This document shows positions 32,904 through 42,951 of a stretch of DNA of 64,000 bases, piece by piece (position 1 is the stretch's first letter; each line of letters opens with the position of its first letter). The notes beneath the pieces were generated by a model. It was not told the origin of the DNA and ran no database searches. It was given only the letters and a program-made list of their open reading frames with translations. Source of the stretch: Sphaerosporella brunnea. Lineage: Eukaryota; Ascomycota; Pezizomycetes; Pezizales; Pyronemataceae. The DNA is taken from NCBI GenBank assembly GCA_008704415.1, contig VXIS01000050.1, positions 1-64,000 on the forward strand, in the 5' to 3' direction. Both the position numbers and the translations under genes were made by a program.

Positions 32904-35900
32904 ATGCCTCGAGACTTATCGCGTCAGAGGAGCCCAATTGCTCCACCAGATGCATCCAGCCGTTCAGTACCGATGGCTGCAGAATCAGCTGTCAAAACTG
33001 CAGCGAAGCGGAGAAAAACGACGACATTTATACCTCTAGCACCACTACCAGAAGCAATACCACTCGCCAGCGAGCAAGCAATCGCCGCTGCCAAACCTGC
33101 GGATTTTCGTTCGTCACAAGCAGCAAATACGACGGTACCTGTTGCGATAAATCGAATCTCAGCAACAAGTCCAACTCCTGAAAAATCGCCGTGCTCAGGA
33201 GCAATGTCCACTACAGGGACACCCACTATGTTGCAGTTCGAGCTCTCGGCAAAAGAACAGTACACCGACATCAACAATTCCACCGAAAATCCTGATGACC
33301 CAAGAGCTAAACAAGCCTATAATCAGACGTCGAGTCCGGACGATGATGATAATCCAGTGGCCGGTAGCTATGGACAGGACAGCAATTCATACTCACCCAA
33401 ACCAGCAGGTGATATGCATAATGGCTTTTTGGACAACGATGAAAGCGATATACCTGAGTTGGGACTCGAGATTCCTGGCCATGAGCAATGTCCTACTATG
33501 GAACAGATCAGTCGGAGCATTGAGGAAACACCACTTGACGAATGGCTTTACCGATGAACGACCACCAAATAGGATTCCACTACGGTTTAATCTCGATGAG
33601 GAGGATGAACTTATTGCAGCGGGCAATATGTTTCAATATGGTATTCTTCCGGTTCTGTCTGGATGCGAAATTATATCTATAGCCCTCTATCAAATTAAGA
33701 CACGGTGCAACGTTGCGTTGGACACACATTTGGAATACCTGAAAGTTGTCCGTACCCTTCTCAAGTATCGGATTCTGGATCCTCGAACTGTTGAAACTAC
33801 GTTGGAGCGAATCACTGGAATTAAACATGAGCGGTACGACGTTTGTCGGAATGGCTGTCTCTGTTTTGCAAAACCAGAGTACGCTGAAATGACAGAGTGT
33901 CCAATGTGTGGAGAAGCTAGGCGGGATGGGAATTGTAAGTTCTGTAAAAATCCAGAAATGATAAGAGACGAAAAACTGATCAATCACTGCAGCTGTTGCC
34001 TATCAGACATACGATTATATCCCACTAGTACACCAATTAAGGCTGCAGTATTCAAATCCGGAGAGAGCTAGTGATCTTGTACAATACCGTGAAGATCTTC
34101 GAAAAGAGCGAACAGGTGGTCCCGAATGCGACGAATCTGTCCTGCGAGATTTCTGGGATGGAAAGTTATGCCATACACTCCAGCAAAATGGCCTATTAAA
34201 TGCCGAGTCCGATATTGCGCTGGCGATGTCCACTGACGGAGTTGAGCTATTCCGAAAAGGCAAGAAACATCAAGTCTGGCCAATCATACTTCAGTGCTAT
34301 AATCTTGCTCCACAGCTTCGATTCCATGAGGATAATATCATATGTAGCGGTGTTATCCCAGGGCCGTGCAAACCCAAGGACATCGACTCGTTCCTATATC
34401 CCACCATCAGAGACCTGAAAATTCTTCATAATGGCGTTGATGCCTATAACGGGGCTACCAACTCCCAGTTTACACTCCGAGCGCATGTGGTAACAGTCAC
34501 AGCTGACATGCCTGCACGGGATATGTTGATGGGCGTGGCCGGTTATAACTCGCGCCATTACTGCAACTACTGTACCATCCGAGGATGCTCTGGATACAAA
34601 TCCACATACGTTGGACATTCCAACTGCAGTGACGATTTCGACATGTCTGATACAGCCGATGCTGATGACAATCCTGCTAAACGTCAGCTTGATCTCGAGG
34701 ATGTTGATATGCCCAACACGTTCGACTTGCAAGAGAAATGCATCCAGCCGGAGTCTCAACACCAACGAAGAGGCACTCATATGTACTGTCCCTTGAAACC
34801 TCCTTACGATGTACCTAGACATCCAGACTGGCGTGATTACAACCCCAGCAATCTTCGCCCTCGTGTACATCGTGAAGAGGAACAGACCGCTAGCTATTTC
34901 GTTAACACCGTGGATTCTACGGATGGCTCTGCGGCTGAAAACTTACCTGATGAGTCATTTCATCGTGATTCCCGACTGTCCAAGGTGCAGCTCAGTCAGA
35001 TAACACACGCAACCGGAATTCAAAAACGTTCTTCCTTATGGGACTTGCCATCTCTCATTTGGCCGTGGTAAGTTCTTTGAGTTGCTATGGGTTGTGGTTT
35101 TAGTAAGATGGCAGTCATGCTAACCTCTGAATGTCCGTCAACAGGAGTTTTCCGATCGATAGTATGCATTTGTTTTATTTGAACGTTGTGCCAAATATGA
35201 GAGACCATTGGCAAGGAAATTTCTTTTCCTGGGAGCGTCAGCCTGGAGCTTTCAAAACGGCACAACAAGCTACGTTCAAACCCAGTGGAGAGCCTTACTG
35301 CATTGCTCCGGAAGAATGGAAAAGAATCGATCAGGATATCAAGTCCATGATACACCCTGCTGTCTTTGGAGACCGAATTCGTGGCGTCCAAGAATTTCGA
35401 AAAGCGAATCAGTGGAAGACTTGGGCTCAGGTTGTATCACCAATTGTTCTGAAGAACCGCCTTCCGGAACCATTTTATTCCGCATGGACCCAGCTTGTGC
35501 ATGGCATGACCTTAGCTACAGACTATTCTGTCAGTGCGAAAGACATCACCGATATACAGGAGTCCATGATCCAATTTGTCAACCATTACCATGAGGTATA
35601 CTACCGGTATCAAAACAAACGGCTTCCAGCATGCCGAGCTGTGTTTCATGCCCTCTTGCATGTTGCCGAATCTCTCATCGCTATGCAGGGTTATGTTGCG
35701 GAATAGCTGCAGGGTTTGCTGCGTGTGAGAGGGCCGTATTGTGTTGCGGGGTGTTGGCTAATGATACAGAGTTGCTCAGGGGTGTGTATTTTCTGTGCGG
35801 AAGAAAATGCTTTCTCGCTTAGGGGTTTTGGTACGGTGGTGACGATCTTCGTCGTGCGTCCGCGCGCACGCCTGATTCTATAGCTTTTTTTATATTCTCA

Positions 35901-37367
35901 CAAATAATAATATACAATGAAACTACGCTGTGCGTTTGTATAACCTGCAACTCTAAGCCAAAACACCCCAGCACGTGTATAACGAGCAGCACTATCGCAA
36001 CGGACCTATTCTTACCTCAAATGGACAGTTGACTGTGAACAAGACAATGCTGTTAAGTAAGTACTGGTGCAGTATCGCAGTTCACCTCCCCCCTTCCTTT
36101 CCCTGCACGCATATCAACAAAAGCACATTCTACAAGACTTAGTAGTACCTCACTAAGAATCCTACGAACCAAACATACTTCAGCTGTCAACAAAATCCTG
36201 CATACTCAACCCTCGTTAAGCCTAGCTTGATGCAACGCACACGAGGACACCAAAATTTCCATTGTCCACACATTCACTTTTCTCTTTATTCCCAACTCCT
36301 CTTTCTTTCCCCACACGCTACTCCCCCAGTCACCCTTTTTTTTTTTTTTTTTTTCCCCCTTTTCTTTTTTTCTCTCTCTCCTTTTTCCCCTTTACCCCCC
36401 CCCCCCCCTCATCCCTCCCCCTGCCTCCCGTTTGACACCTACCCGAACTAGAAACAAACGTGCCTATCCGCCATCGCGCAATTCATCGCTTGCCATGCTA
36501 CGAAGCATTGAGTCCGCAATCTCAAAAATATGGCGCGTCTGATTGAATGCTTGTAGTTGTTCAACTATGCCTTGTCCTATTAACTCGGAGGATGAACAGA
36601 CCACAGAAAATGATGAGATTTCTGTGCTTCTAGGTGGACTGAGAGGTATGGACAACCAGGACGACAATAATGGCATACCACGTTATTGCTGGGACGAGAA
36701 CCATCAAAGCACTCTTCACCATCACATTCGGCCTCCCATGCCACTAAGCGTAGCACAGTTAATCAAACTCAATGCCTACTTGAATGGCCTTGATCTTATG
36801 CTGCCTTTAACGGTGAACCTTTCAGCAGAGATCCGTGGCGGCGGTCGGACAAAGAACGCCAGAAAGGACGATTCTCTTACCAATGTTAAGGTTGACATCT
36901 GGCAAAAGTGTCTTTTGCACGATCCAAGTGCTCCTCAAAGTTTGTATCAATCCTATATTCGTTCCGCCGCATACGAAAAGGCTGGAGCTCGAGACTCCAC
37001 ATATGTCCGCTATGAACTCATTCAGGAAAAAGTTGATACCAACGGACGTCCGGTTTGCTGTACTGTTGGTAAATTTGGGCGTGTCCTGTTTTTCTGTGAA
37101 TTTAATGGCTGGCAACCATCGACAAGAGCCCCATATCATCTTTTACTTGCTTGGGTTGAAGAAGTTCCAGTGGTTGGAGAAGTGATGGCTGCTGGTACTC
37201 TTTACCACATAAAAGAATCTCCGACAAGAGCTATCAACGATAGCTCTGACTTGCGATACTTCATTAATGTCGACAGCATATCGTGTTTGACGGGAATTGT
37301 TTCTGTCACTGTTCATGACGGTAAAAGTGCGCGGTACATAATTGAGAAGGATTCCTGTTTTTTGTAA
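32904..37367 (+). pseudogene. tnp2-family (CACTA/En-Spm-type) transposase, degenerate
   Basis: Recognisable tnp2 blocks in order: RYDVCRNGCLCF...CPMCGEAR zinc-binding region (about 33829-33926), LAMSTDGVELF...VWPIILQCYNLAP with SGVIPGPCKPKDIDSFL (about 34220-34400), the HYCNYCTIRGCSG cysteine cluster, SFPIDSMHLFYLNVVPNM holding a likely catalytic Asp (about 35146-35200), HVAESL (about 35660), and a C-terminal part (36543-37367) with DSTYVRYELIQ. Introns 33935-33992 and 35068-35144 splice cleanly and keep the frame. Two faults: the 5' part (32904-33557) and the next block are in different frames near 33550 with no intron I can place, and the block expected between HVAESL and the C-terminal part is missing at 35706-36540, where a stop and a homopyrimidine tract lie. 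Probably not functional as it stands. Confidence 0.82.
36285..36430. repeat. Homopyrimidine tract inside the transposon
   Basis: Long C/T-only stretches, including about 22 T (36337-36355 area) and about 15 C (36397-36410 area), occupy the place where transposase coding sequence is expected. It may be slippage-expanded non-coding DNA. Confidence 0.8.
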
Positions 37368-37845
37368 GCTAGTGTCTACTTTGGGGGTGGTAACCCACAT
37401 CTTGTAACTGGACATTTGTAGGGAAAATTGTCAAGATAGGAGTCTTCAGGGTGGGATGGCGGGTGTAAACAACTGTTCCCGCTGCGGTACGATGCCAGTG
37501 CTGCCCCAGGTACGCTCTGGATTAGGCTTGGATGCACTTGTTGACAGTTTTGAGCGCACGGACAAAGTCCTTGGTGAGAGCGAAAAATAACAGACAAGAA
37601 GCCTCTGCTGACTGCTGCCGTCCGTACTTCATTGCTCGTCACAGTACTTTTTTGGTGTTTTCTTGGTACCTGTTGTCGCTGTTAGCTTGCTTTACCAGAA
37701 TTTTCCCTTTTAAACATCTCGTTGGGCATCCCATTGGGTTTTCCTTGCTTCTCCCTTAGTAGATTTTAACCTGGAAAAACATGTTTTTTTCCTAATGAAC
37801 CCAACCAATTTAACAGCAATATAACATGAATTCCCCCTTATCTCC

Positions 37846-39607
37846 TTATCCGAATGCCCTCACGTCCTGATGAAATGCAAAGACCCAACTGAAACGACTT
37901 TTACCTCTCCATTTTGTTGTGAAGTGCTCCATCTTGTCCCCCCTAATACCTATCACCGCACCAGGTTGAAAGTGCAATTTTCTCTCCAGCAATGTCAAAC
38001 AAAACAAGCCATCTTCATAGCTTCCAAAGGGTGTTAACCACGTCCACCCACCCTGCCAATCTTTGTGGTCTTGATGGGGTTCAGTCAACAGATTGACGAG
38101 CAATGCCTGAAAGTGGAATATTTCTTCAGGTCTGGCGGAAATGACTTCTCGGTTCCCTTCCTGACGAATCCCTGCAAACTTCTGTCGGTACTGATCTCTC
38201 ATTACCTTGTCAATCCCTGCAAAGCAGACATCGATTGTCTGTGAAATATTGGACGCCCAAAGCTGTAGATCTCGAATCATGGTACTTGCATATTGACCAT
38301 GCTGAGTCATGTCCTTCGTCAGAACACAGGGACTATGCTGATGGCCTACTTCTTTCCACAATCCAAAGTAATAAATTCCGGACCGGCCTGACGGACCAGA
38401 TGCCCATTCAAAAGCTTGATTCTCCTCTTCCATCCTCCACTTATCAAAGAGACCATGGCGACGAGTGTCTTTAGGCTTTTTCGGCGGTACAAACTGTATC
38501 AGCTTGTTGATATTTTGGGTGCTGGTCTCGACAATCTCTTCTCCCATGGTTGATCCCCATGTCCGTTTATAAGCATCATGGTACAGGACTATCAGTGGCT
38601 TCCCCTCCTTGTCCAACGCAATGTAGGACTTGTCCGGGGGGATTTCGGTGTAGCTTTCGGCATTGGCAAGCGCTTCCTCCATATCTGTTCCTTTGGCAGT
38701 AGACAGCAATTTTGACAGGTCAATATCAAAGAAGTATTCAATGATCTTTTCCGCACCATCAAACCGCCAGGTCTTCTTTCCCTCCAGTCTGGCCTTTTCC
38801 ATTAAAGCAGTTTGCTGCTTGCTCAGCTGAAAAAACTCTTCATAGACGGTGTCTTTATAGCGGGGTCGCGCTCGTCCCTTTCGAGTGTTGTGCGGAATGT
38901 AGTCTTGAATGTTGAACCTCTCAGAGCTCAAATAGTTTGCAGCATTGCTTGGCTCAAAGTGCTGCCGAATGGTGGATGCAGCTTGGGAGCGTGGTTTTTC
39001 TGTGAGTTCTAACTGCGATTTTAGTCTTTATTGCGGCCAACATATATGATCTAGGATTACCTTGCAGGGATGCACCTATTAATTGGAACTCTGTCTCATC
39101 TTTTTCTGTTCCAGGGAAGTCTCGTTGTCTTTGTGCCATAGGCTTGCGGTTCCGTGATTTTTTCGGGGGCCGTCCTGCACCTGTGTAGTCCTTGGATGAT
39201 GCGGATTGACTAGCTTTTATTCGCGCTAATTCTTCTACTTCCTTCTTTCTTTTTTTTTCCAATGTTTGCCGTGTATAATTTTTCCATTTTCCACTAACGG
39301 GATCGACATGGTCGGGATATCGGTATGGCTCCCGAACATAGTCCGGCTTAGAACGTGTTCCATCGTTTGGATATACAGCAGCTGATATTGGAAATTGATA
39401 GCTCCTGTCAGTCGGGTGTTCTGCCATGATAGGATATTCCCAACACTCTTCTTTTTCATCTCTGACGTAAGGTTCTGCAGCCTTATCTTCGTTGTCGTCG
39501 GTTGGGGGCCACGGAGGCGATAACTCTCTGTTATTGCCAATTCCCAAGATGTTGTCCTGGTCCGCTTCTGTATTGACACCAGCGAATGATGTTTCCTCTT
39601 GTTCCAT
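37846..39607 (-). CDS. TET/JBP-like 2-oxoglutarate/Fe(II) dioxygenase in transposon
   Basis: Exons 39607-39063 (approximate) and about 39014-37846. The donor GTAATC and acceptor GTTAG join LIGASLQ to ELTEKPRSQAA and keep the frame into SSERFNIQDYIPHN. Length is about 570 residues. The C-terminal catalytic domain shows the double-stranded beta-helix signature: an iron-binding H-x-D in TEPHQDHKDWQGG (two candidate HxD triplets), GLFCLTLLERKLHFQPGAV, the distal His in DKMEHF, and the 2-oxoglutarate-binding Arg in GKSRFSWVFAFHQ. Known TET/JBP enzymes oxidise 5-methylcytosine or thymine in DNA. The N-terminal 200 residues are charged and disordered with basic KKSRNRKPMAQRQR. All catalytic residues appear intact, unlike the neighbouring transposase. 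A related 2OG dioxygenase family is the main alternative. Confidence 0.78.
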
Positions 39608-39679
39608 TTCAACGGTGATGGATCTGTAATTTTCTTACTTTGAATCAGCGCATATTTGGCAACAGAGCAGGCGGCAATA

Positions 39680-39963
39680 TCATCAAAATTTGGCAGCACC
39701 TCCCCATGCAATCAGCCCCGGCTACAGATAGAGCGGCCTTCTGGCAGCACTCCACTCTGCACCGTGCTTTGGTGTTAGAGTAGCAACTCGGGGGTATAGA
39801 AAGAATGGTAGGTTTTGAGGTTGAAGAAAGCATCGCGGGATAGAGTCGCAGCAACAGGCCTGATGGCAGCATCACCAAAATTTGGCAGCACCTCCCCATG
39901 CAATCAGCCCCGGCTGCAGATCGAGTGGCCTTCTAGCAGCACTCCTCTCTGCACCGTGCTTTG
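39680..39963. repeat. Direct duplication of ~93 bp, 190 bp apart
   Basis: 39680-39772 and 39870-39963 are about 93% alike by eye, sharing CAAAATTTGGCAGCACCTCC and CTCTGCACCGTGCTTTGG. They lie just upstream of the dioxygenase start, in its probable promoter. Confidence 0.85.
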
Positions 39964-40293
39964 GGATTTCAGTAATGAAGTGTGGTGGTATTGGAAGACG
40001 TTTACAGGCAGAACAGCAAGCGTAGAGGTGGAAGAAAAACCGCAGGTAGAGCAAAGGGTAGAGTGGCTGAGCACAAAGCTCGGAGGCAGAGCACAGAGCT
40101 TGGAGGCAGAGCAAAAACAAGTTGGCGGCATTTCTCTGTACCTTTTTGCTGCAGTCACAGAACAGAAACTAGTACGACAAAACCCCCGACAGGCAAGCCC
40201 GCACTGGAGGTTTTTAAGGGCACTGCTCGCACGCAAGCTCGTCACCCAGATCGTATTTCTTTCTTGTAGACTGCTGGCTGCGTAGTTGCACCA

Positions 40294-40425
40294 ACCGTTA
40301 CGCGAGCGAGGATGTGGACGACCGTCGCGCGAGGATATTGATGACCGTTACGCGAGCGAGGATGTGGACGACCGTCGCGCGAGGATATTGATGACCGTTA
40401 CGCGAGCGAGGATGTAGACGACCGG
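40294..40425. repeat. 50-bp tandem repeat, 2.6 copies
   Basis: Units begin at 40294, 40344 and 40394 (ACCGTTACGCGAGCGAGGAT...). They are almost identical and rich in CGCG. Located in the right subterminal part of the transposon. Confidence 0.92.
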
Positions 40426-40494
40426 GGAGTAGTTGGGTGGGAGGATACGCAGGCGCGCGGTTGGTAAGATGGAAATGTGGGGGGAAGATGCTGC

Positions 40495-40531
40495 TGGTGG
40501 TGGTGGTGGTGGTGGTGGTGGTGGTGGTGGT
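40495..40531 (+). repeat. (TGG)n microsatellite
   Basis: Twelve or so uninterrupted TGG triplets inside the transposon's right end. Confidence 0.95.
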
Positions 40532-40604
40532 AGACTGGCTGCGGGCGGTGGTTGCGAATGATGTTCCAGACGGCACCCGTTTCCGTTCGTCACGTCTTTT
40601 CTAC

Positions 40605-40715
40605 GCCTCACCCGGACGTCACCCGTCGGGTACGGCATTCCAAATCCGTACCGCTTTTTACACCCGTACTATGCGGGTTTTAATCCGTGAGTTACGGGTT
40701 CCTTGTATGCTCGGG
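40605..40715. repeat. Right terminal and subterminal repeats of the transposon
   Basis: CCCGTCGGGTACGG, AATCCGTACCG, ACCCGTACTATGCGGGT and ATCCGTGAGTTACGGG words lead into the inverted copy of the terminal repeat, which ends at 40715. Confidence 0.85.
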
Positions 40716-40718
40716 CCA

Positions 40719-41708
40719 GAACCGGCAACGAGCCCATCACTCACAGCTCCAAGTGCTGGACGTTGACAGATCACCCATCAGATCATCTACTCGTTTCTTA
40801 TTGTCACGAGACCTCGCCCTACGGGTGTTGGTGTAGCTTACGGCTTGACGCTGCCGTAAGCCTAACGCTTTTGATAGAATTCGAAATGTCCGAGTGCTAG
40901 TTGGTGATAGGTTTTGGCCGACAATGCAGGGTAACTGCGTGGAACAAGGGATAAATAGCTGCGCCGTGACCTTGTCCATCCTCCTACCTTGTTCACCAAC
41001 CACTTGCCGGCTTTCCATCTTGTCTGGATGGATGCCTGCACACATTGCACGTCGCCGAACACCAAACTTCACCTGGTGGATGATCCAATCCCATGATTGT
41101 AGCGTCGACCCTTGAAGTTTGGAAAGCGGTGCAATGCTTGACAGTGGGTTTCCCTACCAACACTCTGGTGTAAACCTTCGGATTTGTTCGATACGCTGTG
41201 GTTTATTCCTATTTAGGTGCTAGGAAGATCGAATGACTCTTTACTCACCGCGTATTCACTCCAACGGAGACAGATGGATATAGTGGTCCTTTTTTGAAGC
41301 CAAAATTTCTATGCCTTGTTGCCCATGTTTTCTCCGGTGTAGATGCTTCGTCTTGTTTGATTCCGGCGTCCACTAAATGCTCACTCTCCTGCGTATGTAC
41401 CTCGGTTCTAATCATCGTATTGATCAAAATAATTTCGAACCCGCTTTGAGTTGAACCGCAGGCTGAATAACGCGGCCGTTATGAAGATGGAATGACACTG
41501 GCGGGTGGATAGATCTGTTGTCCGCGTCGTTTTCCCTTCGTCTTGACATTTTGGCTCTTGGTGCGCTTCAACTACCCGCTCGGCTAGCGGTGTCTTGGCA
41601 ACTCACACTTTCGGAACCGGGAGTCTTGCAAACCTCATCGCAACCGTCGCAACCGACCAAAACTTTGAGAATACCTCCCCTAAGACCTCCAACGTCCAAT
41701 CCATCGCT
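40719..41708. other. Region between transposon and ATP synthase delta gene
   Basis: About 990 bp with no recognisable gene. Its right part must hold the promoter of the ATP synthase subunit gene. Confidence 0.5.
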
Positions 41709-42465
41709 ATGAACACCTTTCGGGCCGCCAGATTCGCTCTCCGGGCTAAGCCCACCGCCTCCTTCCTCGGCCGCCGTACGTACGCCGATGCTGCCGGTCC
41801 CTCCGACAAGATCCGCCTGTCTCTGACCATGCCTCACCAGGTCCGTCGTCATCATCGCCCACAGAGCCCCATCGGGATTGAATGCTGACTTTCGCGGCTT
41901 CTATGCTCTAGGCTATCTTCAAGGGTACCGATGTGTATGCTTTCCGAGTCGCGTTACCGAAATCGAGGGAGGAGGGTGCTAACAAAAGCGGGGCCACACA
42001 GCGTCCAGGTCAACATCCCCGCCGAGACTGGAGACATGGGTGTTCTCGCGAACCACGTTCCTTCCGTTGAGCAGCTGCGCCCTGGGCTCGTTGAGATCAT
42101 CGAGGAGGCTGGTTCCACCAGGCAGTACTTTGGTACGTCCAGAGAGTGAAGTTGGAGTGGGGCAATGCGGGCTGTAACTCATGCATCTACTGTGTATAGT
42201 CTCTGGGGGATTCGCCGTCGTCCAGCCCAACTCCCAGCTGAGCGTCAATGCCGTTGAGGCTTACACCCTCGACGAGTTCAGCATTGAGGCTGCCCGTGCC
42301 CAATTGGCCGAGTCCCAGAAGATCGCGAGCGGCCAGGGAAGTGAGGCCGACATTGCTGAGGCTAAGATTGAGGTCGAGGTATGGAATTTTGCAGCGGCAG
42401 TCCATGAAATTGCCTGACTGATGGAAATATAGGTTCTAGAGTCTCTTATTGCTGCTCTGAAGTAA
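41709..42465 (+). CDS. ATP16: Mitochondrial F1 ATP synthase delta subunit
   Basis: Homologue of the bacterial epsilon subunit in the central stalk of F1, which couples rotor movement to ATP synthesis. Five exons: 41709-41839, 41912-41934, 42002-42132, 42200-42378 and 42433-42465. The second exon is only 23 bp; including it gives MPHQAIFKGTDVVQVNIPAE, the conserved start of the beta-sandwich domain. GDMGVLANHVPSVEQLRPG and VSGGFAVVQPNSQLSVNAVEA follow, then the C-terminal helical hairpin ending VLESLIAALK. The first 25 residues (MNTFRAARFALRAKPTASFL) are an Arg-rich mitochondrial presequence. Length about 165 residues, as expected. Confidence 0.96.
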
Positions 42466-42951
42466 GCTGGACTCTGTCTATAAGATCTGGATGTAGCATA
42501 GCGATAGAGGCTGGTTGTAAACAAAATTGGAATTCGATTCAGCTATTTTTGGTCTGAAAAGTAATTCCAAAAGTATCTATGCTTTTGGGAAATTGTCCGA
42601 CTCTCCAGTGCTGCTGATATGCGTGTTCGCTGTGAGGATGCCCGGGTGTTGCCATCACGGACCAGGCCGCACTCCCACTCCCACCTTCATTCACATAGAT
42701 GAATGGCCCTTCGTCAACACCATTCCATTTTGCTCAGATCGACTTCGCCATTGCAGTGCGTTCTCCTGCTTTTGGCAGTGTCATCTGTTGCCACCTATCG
42801 CCATCGGTCCTTCAATCTGCTTTGAGAGCCGGCTTTGCTGCGGCGATGTTTTGATTATCATTTTGGAATATCAAAGCCATTGGAGGTAGACTGCACCTTT
42901 TCATCAAGGTTTGTCTTATGGTAATTGCAATATTGACCGCTGGCGCTCTAG
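42466..42951. other. Intergenic region, possible 5' exon
   Basis: The next gene's ATG directly follows CTCTAG, which looks like a splice acceptor, so an untranslated or coding 5' exon may lie here. No donor is certain. Confidence 0.35.

Larger units (their letters stand above)
29608..40715. mobile_element. 11.1-kb tnp2/CACTA-like DNA transposon carrying a TET/JBP-like gene
   Basis: The inverted termini share CCCGAGCATACAAGGAACCC and match at about 31 of 34 positions. CCA lies on both sides (29605-29607 and 40716-40718), consistent with a 3-bp target duplication. Subterminal CCGTAAA/CCGTGAA words are dense at both ends. Cargo in order: an accessory gene with an AT-hook (-, 30068-32689), a tnp2-like transposase (+, 32904-37367) and a TET/JBP-like dioxygenase (-, 37846-39607). 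The termini do not begin with the canonical CACTA, so superfamily placement rests on the transposase. The 3-bp flank alone could be chance. Confidence 0.85.

Noticed and set aside
29608..40715. Naming the element a KDZ (Kyakuja/Dileera/Zisupton) transposon because it carries a TET/JBP-like gene
   Set aside because: The transposase motifs (CPMCGEAR, STDGVELF, SGVIPGPCKPKDIDSF) fit tnp2 better, and the flanks look like 3 bp, not the 8 bp expected for Zisupton-type elements.
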